From JBBRMW01 sp965246845 (GTDB lineage: Bacteria > Chloroflexota > Anaerolineae > Aggregatilineales > UBA2796), in the NCBI GenBank assembly GCA_965246845.1, contig CBDFFR010000012.1, forward strand, positions 620,001 to 684,000: a stretch of 64,000 bases of DNA. The letters are read 5' to 3'. The translations under genes were made by a program, and so were the position numbers. Below, piece by piece: positions 8,346 to 15,623 of the stretch. Numbering within the stretch: the stretch's first letter is position 1; the number at the start of each line of letters is the position of its first letter. The notes under the pieces were generated by a model. It saw only the letters and a list, made by a program, of their open reading frames with translations, had not been told where the DNA came from and ran no database searches.

Positions 8346-8771
8346 TTACTCCTTGATTTTGAGTTCCATCGTTACGTTTTCCATCTGGCGGCGGATGAAC
8401 TTCTCTCGTACTTCATCAGGGATTTCGTGCCACGCGACGACTTCCGCCGCTTCCAGCTTGACGATCTCGCCGTCTTCCTTCTGCACTTCTGCTTCGAGGA
8501 TTTTTTCGTGTGCCTGCCCATTTGTCACGCGCCGGAAGATCAGCCGCGCGGAGACGAGCCGCGTCCGCAGCAGGTCCGCCGCACGTTTGGCGCTCACCAC
8601 CGCTTTATCCAACCCGGCCAGCACCAGCAAAAACGCTTCAAGCAAATCCTTCCCGAAGATCGCCGCCAGCCATGTCGCGAGCCGCTGGTTCGCCCATGTG
8701 ACGATTTGCTGCCAGAACGTGAAAGTCAGGAGCGCCACCGCGCCCGCTGCCACGACCACAATCCATTGCAT
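8346..8771 (-). CDS. Small membrane-anchored protein C, first gene of AAA+ operon (141 aa)
   Basis: The operon opens with ATG 8771. An N-terminal membrane helix covers residues 3-20, followed by an amphipathic region and VLAGLDKAVVSAKRAADLLR, then a beta-rich segment and the IPDEVREKFIRRQ motif near the C-terminus. The same order occurs in protein A, and the last motif occurs in all three. The protein is probably anchored in the cytoplasmic membrane with its soluble part facing the ATPase; orientation is inferred from the basic residues after the anchor. Confidence 0.7.
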   Translation of the reverse strand: MQWIVVVAAGAVALLTFTFWQQIVTWANQRLATWLAAIFGKDLLEAFLLVLAGLDKAVVSAKRAADLLRTRLVSARLIFRRVTNGQAHEKILEAEVQKEDGEIVKLEAAEVVAWHEIPDEVREKFIRRQMENVTMELKIKE

Positions 8772-8925
8772 ACGAGTTCTATCCTGAGTGTATCAAGCTA
8801 TACGAGGTTCGACCGCGCCGGGTTTTGCGGATGCCTACGGTCGGACACCATAAATCACCGCGTCTCCATAAGGTGCGCTATCGTGGCTGCGATTGAATGG
8901 CGGTTGCTATGTACGAAACGCAGAT

Positions 8926-9270
8926 TTAGCTGCTGCGCCGTTTAGAAAGCTGGTTTTCCACGCCCGGCTCGATGCCGATCCGCGCGCTGAGGCTGACGTC
9001 ATCCGGGATGTAGGGGCGCGTCAGCGAGGCGGTGATGCACCGCACGGTGACACCTTCCGCGATCTGGACGTGCGCGACCCCGGCTTCCGAATCCACTTCC
9101 TGAATAATCCCGATGATCCCGCCGAAGGTGATTACTTCCTCACCGGGGCGCAGCGTCGTCACCATTTTGTTGTGCTTCTTGAATTCGCGCTGGCGCGGGA
9201 ACAGGACGAGCGACCAATAGGCCGCAAGCAGCAGAATGATAATGAAGGAAAACGCGGCAAATTCGCCCAT
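8926..9270 (-). CDS. yajC: Preprotein translocase subunit YajC
   Basis: A 114-residue protein with a single N-terminal membrane helix (about 6-25), followed by PRQREFKKHNKMVTTLRPGEEV and a small beta domain (FGGIIGIIQEV), the classic YajC pattern (excerpt shortened to motif level: QREFKKHNKM and LRPGEEV). It associates with SecDF and YidC in the Sec translocon. ATG 9270 is chosen because the family begins directly before the membrane helix. secD and secF are not adjacent in this window. The C-terminal tail is longer than in many homologues and ends with a basic SKRRSS. Confidence 0.9.
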   Translation of the reverse strand: MGEFAAFSFIIILLLAAYWSLVLFPRQREFKKHNKMVTTLRPGEEVITFGGIIGIIQEVDSEAGVAHVQIAEGVTVRCITASLTRPYIPDDVSLSARIGIEPGVENQLSKRRSS

Positions 9271-9377
9271 GACGGTTGTTCCATTTCTCACAAAGTCATT
9301 TTGGATTATACGGGATCGCGGGCTGATCCTCAATCCACACCTTCGATTGCATCAAATTGATGGCGCGGATTGCGTAG

Positions 9378-9399
9378 GGGCGGACCTATGTGTCCGCCC
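9378..9399. repeat. GTAGGGG-type hairpin repeat, copy 1
   Basis: A perfect 8-bp stem, GGGCGGAC (9378-9385) and GTCCGCCC (9392-9399), with a 6-base loop, preceded by GTA. It resembles the elements at 27398 and 40178, which also begin GTAGGG and contain a hairpin or imperfect inverted repeat. Located between divergent yajC and the LacI promoter. Confidence 0.6.
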
Positions 9400-9416
9400 T
9401 TGGATTCACCAATCGC

Positions 9417-9445
9417 TTGACAAAACCACAATTCCACTCTAGACT
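9417..9445 (+). promoter_or_regulatory. Sigma-70 promoter of the LacI sugar operon
   Basis: A perfect -35 TTGACA (9417-9422), a 17-base spacer and -10 TAGACT (9440-9445). It lies about 47 bases before the regulator start, and the operator begins two bases after the -10. Confidence 0.8.
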
Positions 9446-9446
9446 G

Positions 9447-9462
9447 TTGAAAACGTTTTCAA
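9447..9462. promoter_or_regulatory. LacI-family operator
   Basis: TTGAAAACGTTTTCAA is a perfect 16-base palindrome with the central CG that LacI-family regulators require. It overlaps the expected transcription start, so binding would block initiation. The regulator is encoded immediately downstream, which implies autorepression. Confidence 0.85.
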
Positions 9463-9491
9463 AAACACGTTTCTTCCTAAAGTTGGTTTTT

Positions 9492-10508
9492 ATGGCGACG
9501 ATTATTGATGTTTCGACACTCGCGGGCGTCTCGATCACTACAGTATCGCGTGTCCTGAACAATGTCCCCGGCGTGCGCCCGGAGCTGATTGAGCGCGTAC
9601 AGGAAGCCGTCCGCACGCTGAATTATCGTCCGAACCACCTCGCGCGCAACCTGCGCCGCAGCGAGAGCTTCACCGTCGGCGTCCTGATCCCGGATAGCGG
9701 CAACCCGTTCTTCGCGGAAGTGACGCAGGGTATCGAGGAAACCTGTTTCGAGAAAGGCTACTCGGTCGTCCTGTGTAACACGAGCGAGAGCGCCGAGAAG
9801 GTCAACACCTACTTCACGACGCTCTATCAAAATCAGGTCGCCGGGCTGATCGTGGTCAGCAGCGGCGATATTCACAAGCGACTGCGTGAAGTCCTCGCAG
9901 ACGGCCACCCGGTCGTGATCGTGGACCGCCCGCTACGCGACATCGACGCGGATATGGTCGTCTCCGATAATTACAGCGGTGGCAGCCAGGGTGCGCAACA
10001 CCTGCTCTCGCTCGGCCACACACGGATCGGTGTGCTGCTCGGCGGGCTGGATCGCGAGACGGTGCGGCTGCGCCTCAGTGGAGTCGAAGATACGCTCAAG
10101 CAGCACGGTCTCACGCTCGATTCAAACCTGCTCTTCACGAGTGGCGATAACGAACCGGGGACGGGCTACCTCGGCGCACAGCAGCTATTCGAGACCGACG
10201 AGCCGCCCAGTGCGATCTTCGCCTTCAACGATCTGATGGCGCTTGGCGCGCTGAATTACATCCAGACGCATGGGCTGCGCGTCCCGGAACAGGTTTCCGT
10301 TCTTGGCTTCGACAATATTGCGATTGCTTCCTATACGATGCCGAGCCTGACCACCATCGCGCAGCCGAAATATGAACTCGGACGGATCGCCGCGCAAATG
10401 TTGCTCGAACACCTTGAGGGAACGGACCCGCATACACCACGCCAGATCGTGTTGCCGACACAGCTTGTCGTGCGCGGTTCGACAGGTCCAGCGGAGAGTC
10501 GCCCATGA
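9492..10508 (+). CDS. LacI-family transcriptional repressor
   Basis: A 338-residue regulator. The N-terminal helix-turn-helix (residues 4-25, IIDVSTLAGVSITTVSRVLN) and hinge helix (YRPNHLARNLRR) are followed by a periplasmic-binding-protein-like sensor domain. ATG 9492 is chosen because the family starts here; the open frame upstream covers the promoter and operator. It is the first gene of a sugar operon and overlaps the next gene by four bases. The effector is probably the sugar imported by the ABC system or its epimer. It should bind the palindrome at 9447-9462. Confidence 0.92.
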   Translation: MATIIDVSTLAGVSITTVSRVLNNVPGVRPELIERVQEAVRTLNYRPNHLARNLRRSESFTVGVLIPDSGNPFFAEVTQGIEETCFEKGYSVVLCNTSESAEKVNTYFTTLYQNQVAGLIVVSSGDIHKRLREVLADGHPVVIVDRPLRDIDADMVVSDNYSGGSQGAQHLLSLGHTRIGVLLGGLDRETVRLRLSGVEDTLKQHGLTLDSNLLFTSGDNEPGTGYLGAQQLFETDEPPSAIFAFNDLMALGALNYIQTHGLRVPEQVSVLGFDNIAIASYTMPSLTTIAQPKYELGRIAAQMLLEHLEGTDPHTPRQIVLPTQLVVRGSTGPAESRP

Positions 10509-12031
10509 ACAGCGCCGCGCCGATCATCGAAATTGAAGCGATGGTGAAGGAATACCCCGGCACGCGGGCGCTCGATGCGGTGAACTTTACGCTGCTCACG
10601 GGCGAGGTTCACGCGCTGGTCGGGGAGAACGGCGCGGGCAAATCGACTCTCGCCAAAATCATCTCTGGCGCGCAGAGCCGCACCTCCGGCGTGATGCGCT
10701 TCGATGGGCAGCCCGTCGATTTCCGGCGTCCAGCGGAAGCCAACGCGCTCGGTATCGCGATTGTGCATCAGGAACTGGACCTGATCCCAACACTGGATGC
10801 TGCCGAGAATATCTTCCTCGGCCAGCAGCGCTTTTACCGCTATGGCGTGCTGGATCGCAAGGCACAACGGGCGGGCGCGCAGGACATCCTTGACCGTCTG
10901 GGGATCGCCGTCGCGCTCGATATTCCGGTGAAGCGGATGAGCCTCGCGGAGCAGCAGTTGGTGACGATTGCGAAAGCGCTCTCTTCCGCCGGGCAGCGCG
11001 TGATCATCATGGATGAGCCAACTTCCGCGCTCGCGCACCACGAGGTTGAGCAGCTTTTCCAGATCGTGCGGCGGCTCAAGGCGCAGGGCGTCTCGTTCAT
11101 CTATATTTCGCACCACCTGACCGAGCTGTTCCAGATCGCGGACCGCGTGACCGTCATGCGCGACGGACGCGGCGTGCTGACGGAGCCGCTTTCCGGCTTG
11201 ACGAAGGACGACATCGCGCGGGCGATGGTCGGGCGCGACGTGCAAACAAGCATGGCCGATACGCGCCGCCGGAACGCGCCCGCCGTATTGCAAGCGCGTG
11301 ACATCACCTACGCACAAGCGCTGCACGGCGTCGGCTTCGAGGTCCATCAGGGGGAAATTCTCGGTTTCACGGGATTGATGGGCTGCGGGAGCATCGAACT
11401 GGCGAAGGTCTTATTCGGGATGCTGCAACCGGACGGCGGGGCGCTCACGCTCGCGGGCAAGCCGCTCACCCTGAAAAGCCCCATCGTCGCGATCCAGAAC
11501 GGGATCGCCTTTGTCCCGGAAGACCGCAAGGTACAGGGCATCATCCCGCGCTCAAGCGTATCGTTCAATATCGTGCTGCCGATCCTCAAGCGGCTCTCGC
11601 GCTTCGGGGTGGTAGACCGTGCGCAGGTGCGCGAGACGGCACAGGAGCAGGTCGCGGCGCTGCGCATTCGGACTTCCGGGCTGGATAAAGCCGTGCGGCT
11701 GCTCAGTGGCGGCAACCAGCAGAAAGTCGTCCTCGCCAAATCGCTCGTTGCGCGCCCGAAGTTGCTCATTCTGGTCGAGCCGACGCGCGGTGTAGACATC
11801 GGCGCAAAGGCTGAAATCCACGAGCAGCTTGGCAAACTGGCCGCGACCGGGTTGAGCCTGCTCGTCTTTTCGAGCGACCTGCCGGAACTGATCACCATCA
11901 GCGACCGCATTCTCACGCTGGATCGGGGACGCATCAGCGGCGAATTCACGCGCGGACAAATCAATCAGACCGACCTGACCGCATTCATCATCGGGGGTAC
12001 AGAACTTCATGCAAGCGCAGTCCATTCCTGA
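10505..12031 (+). CDS. Sugar ABC transporter, dual ATP-binding protein (RbsA-like)
   Basis: 508 residues with two ABC domains, as in RbsA/MglA/XylG. The first has Walker A GENGAGKST at 40-48 and Walker B VIIMDEPTS. The second has a degenerate Walker A (GLMGCGSIEL), as is usual for this family, with a good signature LSGGNQQKVVLAKS. It powers monosaccharide import with the permease encoded next. The start overlaps lacI by ATGA and the 3' end overlaps the permease gene by 23 bases, so the genes are tightly coupled. The operon context points to a pentose or ketohexose. Confidence 0.92.
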   Translation: MNSAAPIIEIEAMVKEYPGTRALDAVNFTLLTGEVHALVGENGAGKSTLAKIISGAQSRTSGVMRFDGQPVDFRRPAEANALGIAIVHQELDLIPTLDAAENIFLGQQRFYRYGVLDRKAQRAGAQDILDRLGIAVALDIPVKRMSLAEQQLVTIAKALSSAGQRVIIMDEPTSALAHHEVEQLFQIVRRLKAQGVSFIYISHHLTELFQIADRVTVMRDGRGVLTEPLSGLTKDDIARAMVGRDVQTSMADTRRRNAPAVLQARDITYAQALHGVGFEVHQGEILGFTGLMGCGSIELAKVLFGMLQPDGGALTLAGKPLTLKSPIVAIQNGIAFVPEDRKVQGIIPRSSVSFNIVLPILKRLSRFGVVDRAQVRETAQEQVAALRIRTSGLDKAVRLLSGGNQQKVVLAKSLVARPKLLILVEPTRGVDIGAKAEIHEQLGKLAATGLSLLVFSSDLPELITISDRILTLDRGRISGEFTRGQINQTDLTAFIIGGTELHASAVHS

Positions 12032-12992
12032 GCGGGCGCTCGCCACTGCCCCGCGACGGCTTCAAGTGCTGCCGTTCCTCGGCAAATACAGCATCTTTTT
12101 CAGTCTGCTGATCGTCGGGCTGGTGCTGACGGTCCTCACGCGCGGGTTGTTCATCAGCAGCAACAACCTGACCAATATGCTCGTCGCCTCAACCGACGTG
12201 ATGATCGTCGCGACCGGGATGACCTTCATCATCATCGCGGGCGGGATCGATCTGTCGGTCGGCGCGACGGCGGCGCTGGCGGGCATGGTCTGCGGCGCGG
12301 TGAGCAAAACGCCGGGCGTGAATGTCTACGTCGGGATGGCTTCTGGGCTGCTCGTGGGCGTGGTCGTCGGCGCGATCAATGGCACGCTGATCGCCTATGC
12401 GCGCGTCCCGCCGCTGATCGCCACGCTCGGTATGCTCGGCATCGGGCGCGGCCTCGCACTTGCCGTGACGGGCGGCGAACCGGTTGCGGCGCTCCCGAAG
12501 GAACTCAATTTTCTCGGCATCGGGCGCACATTCGGCATCCCGAACCCGATTTACATAGCGGTTGGCGTAGTCGTGATTGGGGCGCTCGTCCTGCGCTACA
12601 CGCAGCTTGGCCGCTATACCTATGCCATCGGCGGCAACGAGGAAGCCGCGCGCCTCTCCGGTATCCCGGTACGGCGGCAGAAGCTGACGCTGTACATCAT
12701 TTCCGGGGTGCTGGCAGCGATTGCCGGGCTGGTCCTGACCGGGTTGAACCTCTCGGCCAGCCCGACCAACGGTGATTTGCTTGAACTCAACGCGATTGCG
12801 GCGGTTGTCATCGGCGGGACGAGCCTCACCGGGGGTGCGGGCGGCCTGATCGGGACGATCATGGGCGCGATCCTCACCGGGAGCCTGACCAACGGGCAAA
12901 TCCTGCTCGGCGTGCAGTCCTACTATTCGCGTATCGTGGCAGGCGTAGTAATTATTCTCGCCGTGCTGCTGGATCGGCTTCGCACCGAATAA
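12009..12992 (+). CDS. Sugar ABC transporter permease (RbsC-like)
   Basis: A 327-residue integral membrane protein of the RbsC/AraH/XylH family with about eight to ten membrane helices. Characteristic elements are FIIIAGGIDLSVG near residue 80, YAIGGNEEAARLSGIPV near 205, and VVIGGTSLTGGAG near 265. It forms the channel for the sugar delivered by the binding protein at 13098. The ATG lies inside the end of the ATPase gene. About 105 bases without a gene separate it from the binding protein. Confidence 0.92.
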   Translation: MQAQSIPERALATAPRRLQVLPFLGKYSIFFSLLIVGLVLTVLTRGLFISSNNLTNMLVASTDVMIVATGMTFIIIAGGIDLSVGATAALAGMVCGAVSKTPGVNVYVGMASGLLVGVVVGAINGTLIAYARVPPLIATLGMLGIGRGLALAVTGGEPVAALPKELNFLGIGRTFGIPNPIYIAVGVVVIGALVLRYTQLGRYTYAIGGNEEAARLSGIPVRRQKLTLYIISGVLAAIAGLVLTGLNLSASPTNGDLLELNAIAAVVIGGTSLTGGAGGLIGTIMGAILTGSLTNGQILLGVQSYYSRIVAGVVIILAVLLDRLRTE

Positions 12993-13097
12993 CGTTCAAC
13001 CATCAGGTATCTGGTCTGGTAAGGGGGTGATGCCCGGCAGTGCTATCCGTTCCCGACTTTTCTTCGTCAAATTTGCTCGATTTACGTGGAGACTCTC

Positions 13098-14243
13098 ATG
13101 TCGAATAAACTTTCCCGCCGCAACTTCTTGAAATATACGACCATCGCCATCGGTGGCACGGCGGCGCTCGGCGTCGTCAGCCTGCACCCGGCCTACGCCG
13201 CAAAGAAGGCCGTCGGCGATGTCAAAATTGCGTTCATGCTCAAAACCCTGAGCAACGTCTACTGGCAGCAGATGCAGCTCGGCGCTATCGATGCCGGGAC
13301 GGAAACAGGCTGTCAGGTCGTCATCCGCGACGTGCCGACCGAAGGCGACGAGGCTTCACAGGCGAAGGCTATGGTCGCGCTGCTCGCGCAGGGCTTCGAT
13401 GCGGTCTGCGGCGCGCCAATCAGCGTGACCAATTTGATCCCGGCGATCCTGCAAGCCAACCAGCAGAACGTCCCGTTCGTCGGTATCAGCGAGCGCCCGG
13501 ATGTCGAGACCATGAAATCCGTCGGCGCGACGCAGACCGCGCAGGTTCAGATCAAGTTCTACGACGAGAGCTATGTCGTCGCGGAATACGTGGCGAAGGT
13601 GCTGAATGGTGAAGGCGAAGTCGCCGTCGTGCAGGGCAACCTCGCGACCGAAGCGGCGAAGGCACGCACGAAGGCCGTACAGGACATCGCCGCGAAGAAC
13701 CCGAAGATGAAGGTCGTTGCGGTGCAGCCAGCGGATTGGTTCGCGGACAAGGCGCGCAACGTCGCCGCCGATATGATCACCGCCAACCCGAACCTGAAAG
13801 CGATCCTCGCCAACAATGACACGATGGCGCTTGGCGTCCTCGCTGCGGTCGAAGCGGCGGGCAAGAAGGGCAAAATCCTTGTTGCGGGCGTCGATGGCAC
13901 GGGCGCGGCACTGGACGCGGTGGCGAATGGTGACATGATCGCAACCGAAGACGGCCAGCCGTACATCATCGGCAACTATGGCGTCTACGCGGGTCTCAAG
14001 GCGTACATGGAAGACGCGAAGACGCTCCCCGATCTGGTCCTGAACGCCGTCCTCGTCAATAAGGACAACGTGGAAGAGTACCGCAAGACCTATCCGCGCT
14101 CGCCGGATAGCACGCTCAAGAAGAACCCCAATCCGTTCTGGCCGATCACGGGCGTGACGCTCCTGCGCAAGCCGGGCTGGTTGACGGAAGCTGCGACCCC
14201 TGCCGCCATGTCCGCAACAATGGCCGCGACCAAAAAGCCGTAG
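13098..14243 (+). CDS. Sugar ABC transporter substrate-binding protein, Tat-exported
   Basis: 381 residues. ATG 13098 is preceded by GGAG at 13088-13091; the in-frame GTG at 13086 is rejected because it overlaps that site. The signal peptide has a twin-arginine motif, SRRNFLK, a hydrophobic stretch and a likely cleavage after AYA. The mature part is a Peripla_BP_4-type (RbsB-like) sugar-binding protein, seen in the repeated strand patterns (VKIAFMLKTLSNVYW, LAQGFDAVCGAPISV, ILANNDTMALGV). There is no lipobox, and the C-terminal tail is Ala/Thr/Met-rich. It delivers a monosaccharide to the permease. Confidence 0.9.
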   Translation: MSNKLSRRNFLKYTTIAIGGTAALGVVSLHPAYAAKKAVGDVKIAFMLKTLSNVYWQQMQLGAIDAGTETGCQVVIRDVPTEGDEASQAKAMVALLAQGFDAVCGAPISVTNLIPAILQANQQNVPFVGISERPDVETMKSVGATQTAQVQIKFYDESYVVAEYVAKVLNGEGEVAVVQGNLATEAAKARTKAVQDIAAKNPKMKVVAVQPADWFADKARNVAADMITANPNLKAILANNDTMALGVLAAVEAAGKKGKILVAGVDGTGAALDAVANGDMIATEDGQPYIIGNYGVYAGLKAYMEDAKTLPDLVLNAVLVNKDNVEEYRKTYPRSPDSTLKKNPNPFWPITGVTLLRKPGWLTEAATPAAMSATMAATKKP

Positions 14244-14263
14244 TCTGCACCTCTGTTTTGCGC

Positions 14264-14296
14264 GACCCGGCCTCAACCGCCGGGTCATTATTTTTC
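14264..14296 (+). terminator. Rho-independent terminator inside the sugar operon
   Basis: An 8-bp stem, GACCCGGC (14264-14271) and GCCGGGTC (14279-14286), with a 7-base loop, is followed by a T-rich run. It lies between the binding-protein gene and the epimerase gene, so downstream expression would depend on read-through or a separate promoter. Confidence 0.8.
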
Positions 14297-14322
14297 TATC
14301 TATCATCATGGAGAGCGCACAT

Positions 14323-15171
14323 ATGCCCACATTCGGTATTCATGCCTTTGTCTGGAATGGGGACTGGAACAACGAGATCGCGCCGGAAACGATCCGCCTG
14401 AGCGAAGCGGCGGGCTATGACCTGCTGGAAATTCCGCTGTTACACCCTGAGGAAACCGATGCGCCGCTCATTCGCCGTCTGCTGCACGATCATCACCTGC
14501 AAGCCGCGTGTTCGCTGGCACTCCCGAAGGCGCTGCACCTGCCCGCCAATCCACAGGGCGCACGCGCGTTCCTGATGCGCGCGGTTGATGTTACGGAAGC
14601 GATTGGCGTCACGCGCTTGTGCGGCTGCCTGTATTGCCACCTCGGAACGCTGACGGGCGCAGCGCCGACCGCCGCCGAACGCGCGGCCTGCGTCGACGTT
14701 CTGAGCGAGGTCGCGGAATACGCGCACACCAAAGGAATCAGCATCGGGATCGAACCCGTCAATCGCTATGAAACCTATCTGTACAACGTCGTGAGCGATA
14801 CAATGGAACTTCTGAACGCAATCCCGACCGAAACGACGTTCGTGCATTTCGATACCTATCACATGATCATCGAAGAACAGGGATATAGCACGGCCATCCG
14901 CGAGGCAGGCGTCAAATGCGCCTACATTCACCTTTCCGAGAGTGGGCGCGGCATTCCCGGCATGGGCAACGTCGATTGGGACGATGTATTTTCCGGCCTG
15001 AGCGCTATCGAATATACCGGACCACTCACGTTGGAAGCCTTCGCCGCCGTGAACGCCGACCTGACCGCCGCAACATGCCTGTGGCGTCCGCCTGCCTTCA
15101 CTCCACACGAAATCGCGACGCGCGGCCTCGAATTTATCCGCGCAAAGGCCGAAGAATATCACCTCGCCTGA
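14323..15171 (+). CDS. Sugar phosphate isomerase/epimerase, ketose 3-epimerase-like
   Basis: A 282-residue AP-endonuclease-2-type TIM barrel. ATG 14323 has TGGAGAG (14309-14315) seven bases upstream; the ATG at 14308 lies in that site. Metal ligands expected for D-tagatose/D-allulose 3-epimerases are visible: Glu in GIEPVNRYETY, Asp in HFDTYHM, His in AYIHLSES with Arg in RGIPGMGNVDW, and Glu in LTLEAFA. It probably converts the imported ketose at C3. As last gene of the LacI operon it suggests uptake of a rare ketohexose, but other epimerases of the fold act on inositols or hydroxypyruvate. Confidence 0.8.
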   Translation: MPTFGIHAFVWNGDWNNEIAPETIRLSEAAGYDLLEIPLLHPEETDAPLIRRLLHDHHLQAACSLALPKALHLPANPQGARAFLMRAVDVTEAIGVTRLCGCLYCHLGTLTGAAPTAAERAACVDVLSEVAEYAHTKGISIGIEPVNRYETYLYNVVSDTMELLNAIPTETTFVHFDTYHMIIEEQGYSTAIREAGVKCAYIHLSESGRGIPGMGNVDWDDVFSGLSAIEYTGPLTLEAFAAVNADLTAATCLWRPPAFTPHEIATRGLEFIRAKAEEYHLA

Positions 15172-15176
15172 GCCGT

Positions 15177-15611
15177 TTAGAATAGCGAAGGCTGCTCGAC
15201 ATCCGGCTTCTTCGCTTTGCGCTTCGGCGGTGTAGGGTCTTCTGCCGGGAGCGCATCGAAATTCATCGCCATCTGCATATCGGATTGGCTCACCGGTGGG
15301 CTGAATATTGCGTCGAATTCGGCAATCGACTCTGCGCTGGCGGTGTATTCAATCGCGACAGGTTCTTCAACCGCTATCTTTATGCTCTCAGGCAGCGCAT
15401 CCGTAACGATTTCCGGCGGTTCTATCGCAGCTTCAACGACGCCAATCACATCGAACTGAATCTGCGCGATTTGTTCCTCGCTGAATCCGGTACTGCGCAA
15501 GACCTGATACAACGTCGGCTCCGTGACCACATCCTGAATGCGCAAGACGTGTTCGTAATGCGCCTGCAAGCAGGCCCGCCATTCCTCATCGAACGGGTTG
15601 AAGGTTGCCAT
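15177..15611 (-). CDS. Hypothetical acidic protein downstream of ABC-F gene (144 aa)
   Basis: A soluble protein with a helical N-terminus, a long acidic low-complexity middle and a basic KRKAKK stretch before the C-terminus, which ends QPSLF. The ending QxSLF resembles a beta-clamp-binding peptide (consensus QLxLF), but this is only a pattern. It starts 12 bases after the ABC-F gene and is probably co-transcribed. No family recognised. Confidence 0.6.
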   Translation of the reverse strand: MATFNPFDEEWRACLQAHYEHVLRIQDVVTEPTLYQVLRSTGFSEEQIAQIQFDVIGVVEAAIEPPEIVTDALPESIKIAVEEPVAIEYTASAESIAEFDAIFSPPVSQSDMQMAMNFDALPAEDPTPPKRKAKKPDVEQPSLF

Positions 15612-15623
15612 TCTCGCCCTCCA

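Noticed and set aside
9390..9491. Upstream extension of the LacI protein from ATG 9390
   Set aside because: It would translate through the promoter and operator; the family starts at 9492.
15177..15200. QxSLF C-terminus as a beta-clamp-binding motif
   Set aside because: Five residues only, no other replication or repair feature; kept as a remark in the gene entry.
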